A stretch of 64,000 nucleotides of DNA from Brevundimonas mediterranea (GCF_011064825.1 NZ_CP048751.1:1178001-1242000), one strand, 5' to 3'; counted from the first letter of the stretch, positions 16,380-24,436 are shown. A program made the numbers and translations. The notes: generated by a model from the letters alone, not told the origin.

Positions 16380-17021
16380 TTACGTCCGGCGCGCGTTTTG
16401 GATGAAGGCCGCGATCCGGTCGGCGTCCTTAACACCCGGCGCGCTTTCGACGCCAGAGGACACATCCAGCATCGGCGCCCCGGTGATCCGCAGCGCCTCG
16501 GCCACATTGTCGGGATTCAGCCCGCCCGCCAGGAACCAGGGATGGCGAAACGCCCGGTCCGCCAACAGGGTCCAGTCGAAACTATGCCCGACCCCGCCCG
16601 GCAGAACCGAACCCTCCGGCGGCTTGGCGTCGAACATCAGGTGATCGGCGTGATAATCCCATTCGTCGGCGGCGAAGAAGTCGTCGCCATGCCGGATCGG
16701 CAGGGCCTTGATCACCCCCGCCCCGGTCAGAGCCCGAACAGTTTCCGCCCGCGCCGGGGTTTCCGCCCCGTGCAGCTGGATGAAATCCGGCCTCAGCGTC
16801 CGCGCGATCTCTTCCAGCAAGGCGTCGTCCGGATCGACCGTCACCGCCACGATCTTCGCCCGCCCCCGCGCCCGTTCGAACAGACGCGCCGCGGCTTCCG
16901 GCGCCAGATGGCGCGGGCTTTTGGGAAACACCACCGCCCCCACGAAATCCGCCCCGCCGTCCAGGGCTGCGTCCAGGGTGTCGGCGGTCGTCAGGCCGCA
17001 GATTTTGATAGCCGTCGTCAT
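16380..17021 (-). CDS. trpF: Phosphoribosylanthranilate isomerase
   Basis: The 213-residue TIM barrel converts phosphoribosylanthranilate to CdRP in tryptophan synthesis. IKICGLTT near the N-terminus carries the catalytic cysteine, and [19 protein letters not shown] and [14 protein letters not shown] are classic TrpF signatures including the catalytic aspartate region. The ATG at 17021 overlaps the stop of an upstream PIN toxin gene (ATGA). No independent ribosome site is obvious outside the toxin gene, so trpF translation may depend on ribosomes finishing the toxin. Confidence 0.97.
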   Translation of the reverse strand: MTTAIKICGLTTADTLDAALDGGADFVGAVVFPKSPRHLAPEAAARLFERARGRAKIVAVTVDPDDALLEEIARTLRPDFIQLHGAETPARAETVRALTGAGVIKALPIRHGDDFFAADEWDYHADHLMFDAKPPEGSVLPGGVGHSFDWTLLADRAFRHPWFLAGGLNPDNVAEALRITGAPMLDVSSGVESAPGVKDADRIAAFIQNARRT

Positions 17022-17431
17022 GGGATCACGACTTCTAGGCCGAGGTCGCAGGCCACTGCCGCCATATCCGCATCCAAGGTGGCGACGACGCAATCATTCC
17101 GCGCCGCGATCGCCAGATGCAAGGCGTCCGGCGCGCGCAGCCTTGCATCACTCCGAACCATCACACGCGCCTCCACGATGTCGCCGTCGATCACCGACAG
17201 AACTGTGCGCGTCTTCAACCACTGATCCAACTGCCGTTCCAAGGCGCGACGGTCCTTGTCGAGCAGATGTCGCATACGGCTCTTCACCGCGAGGGCTGAA
17301 GAAAACTCACTCAACGCCCAGCTGCTAAGCACGAAATCATCGACACCGGCGATCCAATCCAAAGCACGTGGCGTGTGCTTATCGGCGTGGAAAAGGGACA
17401 CCAGGACGCTGGTGTCGAGATAGAGAGTCAA
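17018..17431 (-). CDS. vapC: PIN-domain RNase toxin (VapC-like) overlapping trpF
   Basis: The 137-residue PIN protein has the expected acidic residues: D6 in MTLYLDTSVLVSLF, E42 in SWALSEFSSAL, D102 in RAPDALHLAIA and D120 in VATLDADM. It starts at a TTG that overlaps the antitoxin stop (TTGA), which keeps toxin translation low and coupled. Its own stop overlaps the trpF start. By eye the base composition is less GC-biased than neighbouring genes, consistent with later acquisition. The RNA target is unknown. LRAPDALHLAIA is typical of VapC proteins in Phd-type pairs. Confidence 0.88.
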   Translation of the reverse strand: MTLYLDTSVLVSLFHADKHTPRALDWIAGVDDFVLSSWALSEFSSALAVKSRMRHLLDKDRRALERQLDQWLKTRTVLSVIDGDIVEARVMVRSDARLRAPDALHLAIAARNDCVVATLDADMAAVACDLGLEVVIP

Positions 17432-17673
17432 ATCTCTTCATCCCGCATACGCCGGACCAGGGTGACGGAGTCCATGGGCGCTTCCGATTTGATGCGCACC
17501 TTTTCCAACCAGGCCATGTCGATGGGGCCGGATGTCGGGACGGCCGCCTTAGCAGGCTCAAGCCGCGCGACGGGGACGCCGCGCCGCGTGATGGTCACGG
17601 CCTCGCCCGCCAGCATGCGATCCAGCAGCTTGGGCAGGTTGTTCTTGGCTTCGGCGACGGAGTAGCTGGACAT
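17428..17673 (-). CDS. Phd/YefM-family antitoxin
   Basis: The 81-residue antitoxin begins MSSYSVAEAKNNLPKLLDRM and continues AGEAVTITRRGVPVARLEP, the standard Phd N-terminal fold. The tail (PIDMAWLEKVRIKSEAPMDS) is the toxin-binding part. An in-frame ATG at 17691 would add MAILMA; neither start has a convincing ribosome site, and I prefer the shorter form because it aligns with the family start. It should neutralise the downstream PIN toxin and repress its own promoter in the 45-nt gap after rsuA. The stop overlaps the toxin TTG. Confidence 0.85.
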   Translation of the reverse strand: MSSYSVAEAKNNLPKLLDRMLAGEAVTITRRGVPVARLEPAKAAVPTSGPIDMAWLEKVRIKSEAPMDSVTLVRRMRDEEI

Positions 17674-17718
17674 GGCCATCAAGATAGCCATCTGGCGTCA
17701 AAAGTCCACAATCTCGGC

Positions 17719-18453
17719 TCAGACGAAGATCGACGCGATCTCCTCCGGCGTCAGCAACCGCCACTGTCCGGGCGCCAGGTCAGCCGGCAGGACCAGCCCG
17801 CCCAGCCGTTCGCGATGCAGGGTCTCGACGTGGTTGCCGGCGGCGGCGAACATGCGTCGCACCTGGTGATAGCGGCCCTCCGTCACCGTCAGCAGGGCCT
17901 CGGTCGGGGACACGACCTCCAGCACGGCCGGCGCCAGCGGCTTGTCCTCGCCCTCCAGCACCAGTTCGCCCGAGGCGAACAAGTCGCCTTCCGTCCCCAT
18001 CAACGGCCGCGCCAGCCCGGCGCGATACACCTTTGCCACATGGCGTTTGGGACTGATCACCCGGTGCAGCAGATCCCCGTCGTCGGTCAGCAGCAACAGG
18101 CCCGTGGTCTGCTTGTCCAGCCGCCCGATGGTCGAGATGGCCGGATCGCGCGACCGCCACCGCCCCGGCAGGATGTCATAGACCAGCGCCCCCTCTTCCT
18201 TGTGCGAACAGGTCATGCCCAGCGGCTTGTTCAGCAGGATCACCAGACCCTGCACCGGATCCAGCGGCTCGCCGTCGATCTCCATCCGCGTCGGCAGGTC
18301 GCGCGTCACCGGGATCCGCCTGGACACATCCGTCAGATCCGCCCCGTCCAGCACGATCCCTCCGGCCTTGGCCATCCGCGCCATCTCGGCCCGCGACCCA
18401 TAGCCCATCGACCCCAGCAGACGGTCGACGCGAGAGGTGGGGACTTTTTTCAT
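17719..18453 (-). CDS. rsuA: 16S rRNA pseudouridine synthase, RsuA family
   Basis: The 244-residue protein has an N-terminal S4 RNA-binding domain (VDRLLGSMGYGSRAEMARMA) and an RsuA/RluB-type catalytic domain with the GRLDKQTTGLLLLTDDG motif that contains the nucleophilic aspartate. EGRYHQVRRMFAAAGNHVETLHR is the conserved C-terminal signature. RsuA makes pseudouridine 516 in 16S rRNA; RluE/RluB/RluF paralogues share the motifs, but size and motif spacing favour RsuA. It lies 34 nt downstream of an rsmC-like methyltransferase gene, a paired rRNA-modification unit. Confidence 0.88.
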   Translation of the reverse strand: MKKVPTSRVDRLLGSMGYGSRAEMARMAKAGGIVLDGADLTDVSRRIPVTRDLPTRMEIDGEPLDPVQGLVILLNKPLGMTCSHKEEGALVYDILPGRWRSRDPAISTIGRLDKQTTGLLLLTDDGDLLHRVISPKRHVAKVYRAGLARPLMGTEGDLFASGELVLEGEDKPLAPAVLEVVSPTEALLTVTEGRYHQVRRMFAAAGNHVETLHRERLGGLVLPADLAPGQWRLLTPEEIASIFV

Positions 18454-18487
18454 GCGCTATCGCCCTTCGGGCTGCTTGAGCGCGGGC

Positions 18488-19399
18488 TCACTTCACCGCC
18501 TCGAACAGCTTGTACCCGCCCGCATCCGCGACCAGCCGCACCCGGTTGAACGCCGTATTCAGCTCCGCCTCGTACGGCAGGTGCCGGTTCGCCACGATCC
18601 AGGCGACCCCGCCCTTCTTCAGCAATTCGGCCGCCTTCCTGATGAAGGCCTGGCCCAGCCGGCGATCCTCGGCCCCGCCGTCGTGGAAGGGCGGATTGCT
18701 GACGACGAAGTTCAGTTCGCCGTCCGCGGTCATCGTCCGCACATCGGCCCATTCGATGCTCACGCGCGGATCTTCGACATTCTTCCGCGCCGCCTCGACC
18801 GCCCGGCGATCCAGGTCGATCAGCCGCAGCGACGTCACCGCCGCCGACCGCAGGGCCACCGTCGCCAGCGCGCCATAGCCGCAGCCCAGATCGACGCCCG
18901 CCCCCTTCAGCGCCGGCATATGCTGGGCCAGCAGGGCCGAACCCGCGTCGATACGGTCCCAGGCGAAGACGCCCGGCTGGGACCAGGCCTCCAACCCCGG
19001 CACGATCCGCGGCGCGCCCTCGGCTATGGCTTCATCGATCCCGGTCAGGGTCTCGGGCTTGATCACAATACAGCGGCGGTGGTGCGCCTTGGCCGTCTCG
19101 CCCACCTCGACGCCGAAGCCAGTCAGCTCCTTCTTCAGCCGCGACCCGCCCTTGTCCTTGAGCGCCATCACATCCAGCCGCCCTCCGACCTTCAGCGCCC
19201 TCAGCGCCAGGGCCAGCGCATAGCGCCGCTCCAACACACCGGGCGGGGCGTAGATCATGACGTCATCGACCGAACCCTCGGGCACGGTCTCAAGCGCGGT
19301 GGAGCCGGGGATCAGGGGCGAGGTCTGGATCGCGCCGCCCGCTCCAGTGCCGGGAGGATCGAAGACGACCGGCGGTCGGCCGTAAAGAAGCGTGGTCAT
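18488..19399 (-). CDS. RsmC-like 16S rRNA guanine-N2 methyltransferase
   Basis: The 303-residue protein has two Rossmann-like halves, as in RsmC/RlmG. The N-terminal half is degenerate, and the C-terminal half has the SAM motif VDLGCGYGALA and the catalytic NPPFHDGG motif typical of base N-methyltransferases acting on guanine N2. RsmC methylates G1207 of 16S rRNA. Co-directional adjacency to rsuA supports a ribosomal-RNA role. RlmG-type (23S) specificity cannot be excluded from sequence alone. Confidence 0.8.
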   Translation of the reverse strand: MTTLLYGRPPVVFDPPGTGAGGAIQTSPLIPGSTALETVPEGSVDDVMIYAPPGVLERRYALALALRALKVGGRLDVMALKDKGGSRLKKELTGFGVEVGETAKAHHRRCIVIKPETLTGIDEAIAEGAPRIVPGLEAWSQPGVFAWDRIDAGSALLAQHMPALKGAGVDLGCGYGALATVALRSAAVTSLRLIDLDRRAVEAARKNVEDPRVSIEWADVRTMTADGELNFVVSNPPFHDGGAEDRRLGQAFIRKAAELLKKGGVAWIVANRHLPYEAELNTAFNRVRLVADAGGYKLFEAVK

Positions 19400-19446
19400 G
19401 CCCGCCCCTTAGAGGCAGACGCTGCAATTCGCCAGCGTCGCGGGAC

Positions 19447-20247
19447 TCAGAACCCTGCCTGCAACAGCGCCAGCCCGACAACTCCAACCACGATCCGCCA
19501 CCAGGCGAAGGGGCCGAACCCGTGTTTGGACACGAAGTCCAGCAGGAACCGCACCACCACCAGCGCCGTCAGGAAGGCGGTGACGAAGCCCACCACGATC
19601 AGGCCGACGTCGCTGAAATCCAGCGTCTTGTGGTTCTTCAGCAGGTCATAGGCCACCGCCGCCCCCATGGTGGGCAGGGCCAGAAAGAAGCTGAACTCCG
19701 CCGCCGACCGCTTGTCGGTCTTCAGCAGCAGGCCGCCGGCGATGGTGGCGCCGGATCGCGACACGCCGGGGATCATGGCCAGACACTGGAACAGGCCGAT
19801 CAGGAAATAGATTCGCATCGGATACTGGTTGGCGTCCAGCCACTGGGGCCGCTTGTCCATCCGGTCCAGCAGCAGCAGGATCACCCCGCCGACGATCAGG
19901 GCGACGCAGATCACCTGCGGCGTCTCGAACAACACGTCCTTAATGAAGCCATAGGCCAGGAAGCCGATCACCACCGCCGGCGCGAACGCGACCAGCAGAC
20001 CGATCAGGAACCGCCGCGCCTCGGGATCGAAGGGCCAGCGGGTCGCCAGCGCCCACAGTCGCCGGAAATAGACGCTGACGATGGCCAGCAGGGCGCCGAG
20101 CTGGATGACGATCTCGAACGTCTTGCCCGAACTCTGAAAGCCCATGAAATGGCCGAGCAGAAGCATGTGGCCGGTGGAGGACACCGGTATGAACTCGGTC
20201 AGTCCTTCGACCAGACCGAGAATGATCGCTGCAAGCCAGTCAGACAT
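19447..20247 (-). CDS. uppP: Undecaprenyl-diphosphatase
   Basis: The 266-residue integral membrane protein of about eight helices has both active-site motifs: [17 protein letters not shown] near the N-terminus and [10 protein letters not shown] in the middle. It dephosphorylates undecaprenyl pyrophosphate to regenerate the carrier lipid for peptidoglycan and other glycans, and confers bacitracin resistance when abundant. The ATG at 20247 gives the canonical start [11 protein letters not shown]. It follows a citrate-synthase-like gene by 38 nt, probably in one transcript. Confidence 0.96.
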   Translation of the reverse strand: MSDWLAAIILGLVEGLTEFIPVSSTGHMLLLGHFMGFQSSGKTFEIVIQLGALLAIVSVYFRRLWALATRWPFDPEARRFLIGLLVAFAPAVVIGFLAYGFIKDVLFETPQVICVALIVGGVILLLLDRMDKRPQWLDANQYPMRIYFLIGLFQCLAMIPGVSRSGATIAGGLLLKTDKRSAAEFSFFLALPTMGAAVAYDLLKNHKTLDFSDVGLIVVGFVTAFLTALVVVRFLLDFVSKHGFGPFAWWRIVVGVVGLALLQAGF

Positions 20248-20285
20248 GATATCCCCGTGGGGCCGGCCCGCCTGACCGAAAAACG

Positions 20286-21458
20286 TCAGTGGGAGCCCGG
20301 CTCGGGCCCCACATAGCGCAATCTCGCCCGGATAGGCGAGCCGTCCGCCGCCTGATCCACAGCATGGGCCAGAAGGCCGATCAGACGCCCCAGCATCAAC
20401 AGGTCCCCCGCCCCCGTCGGACCCAGGTCCAGTCGGCGCGCCGTCAGGGCCAGGGCCAGACCGAAGCCCGGCGGCAGTCCGCCCGCCGCCTCGCCCTCGG
20501 TCCAGACCGCCTTCAGGTCCGCCGTCAGGTCCGCAGCATCCAACAGGGCGGGGGCGCGCGGATCGACCCGGCCGAATTCCGTATCCGCCGCGAAGCCCGG
20601 CGCGCACCCCTTCAGCCCGATCCAGCGCCGCGCCGCGCCGGTCGGATCGCGCCGCGCCTCGCCGACATAGGCCACGACATCGTCGATTTCCGTCAGCGGC
20701 GTCCCCCCCAGGGTGGTCGCGCCCGCCAGAACGGCGCCGGCCAGGGGTGCGCCCCCGCCCGCCGCCGCCCGCGTCGCCAGGACCGCGTCGTCCAGGCCGG
20801 CGTCGGCGCCCAGCACCAGGGCGCGACGGATCAGATGACTGTCGCGTTCGGCCGCCTTGAAGCCGCGCGCCAGCCGCTGGTGAAGATAAAGGCGGGGTCC
20901 CGGCCCGGAGACGCTGTCCACCACCTCGCTCAGCAGAGAGGCGGCCTCGCGCTTGAGGCTGACGGGGTCATGGGTCCGAAGCGCGCGGTCCTCGATGGCG
21001 CGGCGGCCCAGCACGGCCAGGACCCGCCTCTGGGTGGATCCGCCGACGATGGGGTCGATGCGAGGCTTCAGATCGGCGAAGGGATTGGTCTCGCGGGCGT
21101 CCCACAGGGCGCGCGCCGCCGTCTCTATGGTCGCGGTCTCCGCCAGTTGCACCGCGTCCAGACCGCGATAGAACAGCCGACCGTCGGCGATCAGCGACAC
21201 CGAGGACTGGATGTCCGCCTCGCCCCGCGCCGCCGCCCCCATGACCGGCGCCCGCACTTCGGGGCCGTCCGCCTCGGCGCCGCCCTCGCCGCACAGCCGC
21301 GCCACGTCGGAGACGGCGTACAGACTGCGTCGGGGATCGGTGGGATCGGGTCGGGCGGCGATCCGGCCGCGACTGACATAGGCGTACAGGGTCTGGGCCT
21401 TGACCCCAAGCCGGGTCAGGGCCTCGCTCCGCGCGATCCAGCGTTCGTCAGCGCTCAT
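20286..21458 (-). CDS. Citrate-synthase-like protein with N-terminal helix-turn-helix, catalytic His lost
   Basis: The 390-residue protein starts with a MerR/excisionase-type winged helix (residues ~8-56: [20 protein letters not shown], then [13 protein letters not shown]), followed by a citrate-synthase-like body ([20 protein letters not shown]). The usual catalytic segments are altered: the 'ADHxLN' stretch reads GADAGLD (217-223, Ala at the His position), and the 'GPLHGG' stretch reads TTLGGTPL (248-255, no His). It is therefore unlikely to make citrate and may sense acetyl-CoA or oxaloacetate as a regulator. I chose ATG 21458; ATG 21482 is an alternative. A dyad lies just upstream. Confidence 0.8.
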   Translation of the reverse strand: MSADERWIARSEALTRLGVKAQTLYAYVSRGRIAARPDPTDPRRSLYAVSDVARLCGEGGAEADGPEVRAPVMGAAARGEADIQSSVSLIADGRLFYRGLDAVQLAETATIETAARALWDARETNPFADLKPRIDPIVGGSTQRRVLAVLGRRAIEDRALRTHDPVSLKREAASLLSEVVDSVSGPGPRLYLHQRLARGFKAAERDSHLIRRALVLGADAGLDDAVLATRAAAGGGAPLAGAVLAGATTLGGTPLTEIDDVVAYVGEARRDPTGAARRWIGLKGCAPGFAADTEFGRVDPRAPALLDAADLTADLKAVWTEGEAAGGLPPGFGLALALTARRLDLGPTGAGDLLMLGRLIGLLAHAVDQAADGSPIRARLRYVGPEPGSH

Positions 21459-21485
21459 GTCGTCCCCACGACTGATGCCCATCAA

Positions 21486-21507
21486 CTATGTACGGCGTTC
21501 GACATAG
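21486..21507. promoter_or_regulatory. Inverted repeat upstream of the HTH/citrate-synthase-like gene
   Basis: CTATGT (21486-21491) and ACATAG (21502-21507) form 6-bp arms around a 10-nt spacer, 27 nt before the preferred start of the HTH-containing gene and about 100 nt before the divergent exporter gene. A dyad of this length (22 bp) beside a MerR-like domain gene is a plausible autoregulatory operator. On the minus strand it overlaps a TACATAG sequence that could serve as a -10 element. No binding evidence is available. Confidence 0.4.
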
Positions 21508-21613
21508 CGCCGTTGTGTGTCCTTAACGCTAACGCACGCCGCAATCCAAAGGAGGCGCTCGAATTAGGGCCTGCGGTTGGCATTCCGCCACGATTGCGCG
21601 ACAAGAGGCGGGA

Positions 21614-22639
21614 ATGACGTCGCCCGCTCCTCCTCCCGCACCCGCGCCCCTTGAAGACGCTCATCTGGCCACCCGCCGCATCACGCGACTGTCGGTCGGG
21701 GTCGCTCTGGTGCTGATCGTGCTGAAGGCCTTTGCGTTGGGCGCCTCCGGTTCGGTCTCCATCCTGGCGACGCTGACGGATTCGGTGCTGGATCTGGTCG
21801 CCTCGCTGGCGACCTTCTTCGCCGTGCGCTGGGCCGCCACACCGGCGGACGAAGATCATCGCTACGGCCACGGCAAGGGCGAGGCCCTGGCCGCCATGGT
21901 CCAGGCCGGTCTGGTCTTCGCCTCCGCCATCTTCATCGGGTGGGAGGGGATTCAGCGCATCTTCGATCCGCGTCCCGTCACCTCCGGCGGCTGGGCGACC
22001 GGGGTGGTGATCGTCTCCATCGCCATCACCGCCTGGCTGGTCTGGATGCAGACCCGGGCCCTTAAGAAGACCGGCTCCATGGCCGTCGCCGGTGATCGCG
22101 CCCACTACGCCGCCGACCTGGCCGCCAATCTGGTGGTGCTGATCGGGGTGATCTCGGGCGCCTTCCTGGGGGCGCCCGGCCTGGACGCCGCCGCCGGCCT
22201 GGTGGTCGCCGTCTGGCTGTTCTGGGGGGCGACCGGCATGCTGAAGGCCGCCGCCGACCATCTGCTGGACCGCGCCGTGCCCGAGACGGACCGCGCCGCC
22301 GTCATCCACGCCGTTCTCGCCGACCCGCGCATCTCAGGCGTCCACCAGTTGCGCACCCGCATGGCGGGCCAGGTGATGATGGTTCAGATGCACGTCGATC
22401 TGGACCCCGACCTGACGCTGGACGCCGCCCACGCCATCGTGGTGGAAGCCGAGACCCGGGTGCTCAGCCATTTTCCCGCCGCCGACATCCTGTTTCACGC
22501 CGATCCGCGCGGCCGGGTCTGCCCGCCCGCCGCCGACACGCCGCCGCATGCCGCTCCCGGCGCGTCGGTATCGACAGCTGCCGCCGAACCACGCACGGCC
22601 GCCCCCACGACCGCCCCGCCCAAAGGCCCCTGGTCCTGA
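21614..22639 (+). CDS. Cation diffusion facilitator (FieF-like) divalent metal exporter
   Basis: The 341-residue CDF transporter has six predicted membrane helices in its first ~210 residues and a cytoplasmic metal-sensing domain after it. The transport-site residues match the DD-HD pattern of FieF: TDSVLD in helix 2 and HYAAD in helix 5. This favours zinc/iron/cadmium export by proton antiport from the cytoplasm. The last ~40 residues are a Pro/Ala-rich tail without obvious histidines. RHYGHGKGEALAA-type sequence (DHRYGHGKGE) is the family signature. Ribosome site GAGGCGGG precedes the ATG. Confidence 0.9.
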   Translation: MTSPAPPPAPAPLEDAHLATRRITRLSVGVALVLIVLKAFALGASGSVSILATLTDSVLDLVASLATFFAVRWAATPADEDHRYGHGKGEALAAMVQAGLVFASAIFIGWEGIQRIFDPRPVTSGGWATGVVIVSIAITAWLVWMQTRALKKTGSMAVAGDRAHYAADLAANLVVLIGVISGAFLGAPGLDAAAGLVVAVWLFWGATGMLKAAADHLLDRAVPETDRAAVIHAVLADPRISGVHQLRTRMAGQVMMVQMHVDLDPDLTLDAAHAIVVEAETRVLSHFPAADILFHADPRGRVCPPAADTPPHAAPGASVSTAAAEPRTAAPTTAPPKGPWS

Positions 22640-22699
22640 TCCTGTCCTGATCGCGATCCGGTAAATGGACATTAACGGGTGTCGGCGCATCAAACGGCG

Positions 22700-23386
22700 A
22701 TGTCCGAGTCCACCGTCCTGTTCCATTTCGCCTTCCAGCCCGCCTCGCGCGCCGCGCGCCTGGCTCTGGGCGAGGCGCGTATCGAATGGACCGACACCCC
22801 GGTCCGACCGTGGGAGGACGACTGTCCGGTCAACGATTTCAACCCCTCGGGCCTGCCGCCTGTCGTCCAGACCACGGATCGCGGCCGCCCCCTGACCCTG
22901 TGCGAACTGCCCGCCGTCCTGGGCTGGATCGAGGATCAGCAGAAGGCCCCCCTGCTTCTGTCCGCCGACCCCGCCGAACGGGCCGAGGCGCGCCGCCTGA
23001 CCGGCTGGTTCGAGCGCCGCTTCACCGATGAAGTCGACGCCGTCCTGCTGCATGAGCGGATGGAGAAACCCCTGCTCAAACTGGGCCCGCCCGAGGCCCG
23101 CGCCCTGCGCCACGGCCGCGACGCCCTGAAATCCCACCTCGCCATGCTGGAAGACCTGGTCGCCGCCCGCGACTGGCTGGCCGGCCGCCGCCTCAGCCAG
23201 GCCGACCTGATCGCCGCCGCACACCTGTCGGTGCTCGACTATTTCGGCGAGATTCAGTGGGCCAACTGGCCGTCGCTGAAGACCTGGTACTCCAAACTCA
23301 AATCCCGTCCCTGCTTCCGCCCCCTGCTGGCGGACAGGTTCGTCGGCGTGCCGCCCTCAGCCTGGTATGCGGACCTGGATTTCTGA
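22700..23386 (+). CDS. fzlA: GST-fold FtsZ-binding protein FzlA
   Basis: The 228-residue glutathione-S-transferase-fold protein ends in YADLDF, and its C-terminal domain reads LAGRRLSQADLIAAAHLSVL then DYFGEIQW and KSRPCFRPLLADR. These match the FzlA family, which binds FtsZ filaments and controls constriction in Caulobacter and other alphaproteobacteria. The acidic C-terminal tail is the conserved functional element of that family. I chose the ATG at 22700; an upstream GTG would add seven unconserved residues. Proximity to queG is common for fzlA. A generic GST is the fallback, but the tail is distinctive. Confidence 0.87.
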   Translation: MSESTVLFHFAFQPASRAARLALGEARIEWTDTPVRPWEDDCPVNDFNPSGLPPVVQTTDRGRPLTLCELPAVLGWIEDQQKAPLLLSADPAERAEARRLTGWFERRFTDEVDAVLLHERMEKPLLKLGPPEARALRHGRDALKSHLAMLEDLVAARDWLAGRRLSQADLIAAAHLSVLDYFGEIQWANWPSLKTWYSKLKSRPCFRPLLADRFVGVPPSAWYADLDF

Positions 23387-23399
23387 AGCCTACCACCGC

Positions 23400-23456
23400 C
23401 TCTCCCTCCCCCACGGGGGAGGGCGGTCGCGCAGCGACCGGGTGGGGCCGGCAGAG
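23400..23456 (+). repeat. REP-like palindromic element, copy 3
   Basis: CTCTCCCTCCCCC-A-CGGGGGAGGG forms one hairpin, and GGTCGC-GCA-GCGACC a second, followed by GGGTGGGG. This is the best-preserved two-hairpin copy in the window. It lies in the 89-nt gap between the convergent fzlA and GIY-YIG genes. Confidence 0.82.
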
Positions 23457-23475
23457 CACAAGCGCACCGCCGCCC

Positions 23476-23811
23476 TTACAACGCCTCCGCACCCAACCGC
23501 GCGATCCACAGCTTCGCCCGGCTGACCAGTTCGTCCTTGCGACGAAGGTCCGAGATATCCTCCGGCAAGCGATCCAGCTGCTCGAAGCGGAAATCCTCGG
23601 GCGTGTGCGCCTTCCACGCCGCCTGAAGCGACCGGTACGGGCTGCCGCCGTGGCGCAGCGCGAACCACAGCCCGTTCTGTTCGGTGTCGATGTGGCGGCT
23701 CTTGCCGACCCAGACCTGGCCCGTCGCGCTGCAGATCACGGCATAGACCCCGGCGATGGTGGGCCGCTCCTTGTATGCGGCGATCAGGCTCTTGCGATTT
23801 GTCTGGGTCAT
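23476..23811 (-). CDS. GIY-YIG domain protein
   Basis: The 111-residue protein is essentially a lone GIY-YIG domain: GVYAVICSATGQVWVGKS provides the GIY and a modified YIG (WVG) strand, followed by NGLWFALRHGGSPYRSLQAA with a conserved Arg, and DFRFEQLDRL. The spacing resembles the GIY-YIG subgroup found alone or fused to LuxR/ArsR regulators rather than UvrC. Nuclease activity is possible, but the missing Tyr in YIG makes it uncertain. The gene diverges from a DUF2239 gene across two tandem repeats and may share their regulation. Confidence 0.8.
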   Translation of the reverse strand: MTQTNRKSLIAAYKERPTIAGVYAVICSATGQVWVGKSRHIDTEQNGLWFALRHGGSPYRSLQAAWKAHTPEDFRFEQLDRLPEDISDLRRKDELVSRAKLWIARLGAEAL

Positions 23812-23823
23812 GGCGCTCTCTTA

Positions 23824-23844
23824 TTTATCCGGGTATAAACATGA
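23824..23844. promoter_or_regulatory. Operator-like tandem repeat, copy A
   Basis: A 21-bp unit starts TTTATCCGGGTATAAA and ends CATGA. It matches copy B at 23853 at 19 of 21 positions, with a 29-bp periodicity. The core TTTA-tCCGGg-TAAA is nearly palindromic. It lies in the 58-nt space between two divergent genes and is strikingly AT-rich for this genome. Both genes' promoters must overlap it. Confidence 0.6.
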
Positions 23845-23852
23845 CAGCTAAT

Positions 23853-23873
23853 TTTATCCGGGTAAATACATGA
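23853..23873. promoter_or_regulatory. Operator-like tandem repeat, copy B
   Basis: This second unit starts TTTATCCGGGTAAATA and ends CATGA; the final ATGA includes the start codon of the DUF2239 gene (23870). Copy A ends in an equivalent ATGA. Reading from copy A's ATG gives a 10-codon reading frame (MTANFIRVNT) whose TGA overlaps the DUF2239 ATG. No classical ribosome site is visible, so the gene may start leaderless or by coupling. Confidence 0.6.
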
Positions 23874-24403
23874 GCGACGAAGATCGCGATCTGGTGCTGT
23901 TCGACGGCCCCAACCGCATCGCCAGAGGCTCGGACGCCGCTGTCGTGGCCGCTTTCCGCAAGGCCCTGGCGGCCTCGCCTCAAGCCGCGCTGCGCGTGTT
24001 CGATCTGGCGACCGGCCGCCCGGTCGACCTGGACCTCCGCGAGGCAGAACCAGCTCCGGCTCCCAGGCGCGGCCGTCCGCGCCTGGGCGTCGCCGCACGC
24101 GAAGTCACGCTTCTACCTCGCCATTGGGACTGGCTGGCGGCCCAGCCCGGCGGCGCCTCGGCCGTCCTGCGTCGTCTGGTGGACCAGGCCCGCAAGACCG
24201 GCGCGGACGGCGACGCGCGACGTCGCCGCACCGAGGCCGCCTATGGGTTCATGGTCGAGATGGCCGGCGACGCCCCCGATTTCGAAGAGGCCAGCCGCGC
24301 CCTGTTCGCCGGCGACCGCGACCGGCTCGCCGCCCTGATCGCGCCGTGGCCCACGGACATCCAGGGCCAGATTCTGGAGTTGCTAGACGGCGAGGCCGCA
24401 TAG
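23870..24403 (+). CDS. DUF2239 family protein
   Basis: The 177-residue protein matches the DUF2239 pattern: a short N-terminal domain (FDGPNRIARGSDAAVVAAFR, then VFDLATGRPVDLDLR), a GRPRLGV linker, then EVTLLPRHWDWLAAQPGGAS followed by AVLRRLVDQA. The last element looks like a ribbon-helix-helix DNA-binding unit (one beta strand, two helices). The C-terminus is helical (ILELLDGEAA). The family's function is not established. Direct repeats overlap its own start and suggest it could be an autoregulator. Its stop is closely followed by a truncated REP element and queG. Confidence 0.82.
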   Translation: MSDEDRDLVLFDGPNRIARGSDAAVVAAFRKALAASPQAALRVFDLATGRPVDLDLREAEPAPAPRRGRPRLGVAAREVTLLPRHWDWLAAQPGGASAVLRRLVDQARKTGADGDARRRRTEAAYGFMVEMAGDAPDFEEASRALFAGDRDRLAALIAPWPTDIQGQILELLDGEAA

Positions 24404-24409
24404 ACTCGA

Positions 24410-24436
24410 CTCTCCCTCCCCCTGCGGGGGAGGGAG
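24410..24436 (+). repeat. REP-like palindromic element, copy 4 (first hairpin only)
   Basis: CTCTCCCTCCCCC-TGC-GGGGGAGGGAGA is a near-perfect hairpin equivalent to the first half of the other copies; the second hairpin and GGGTGGGG end are absent. It sits 24 nt before the queG start, so it would lie in that gene's leader if they are co-transcribed with the upstream gene. Confidence 0.75.
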
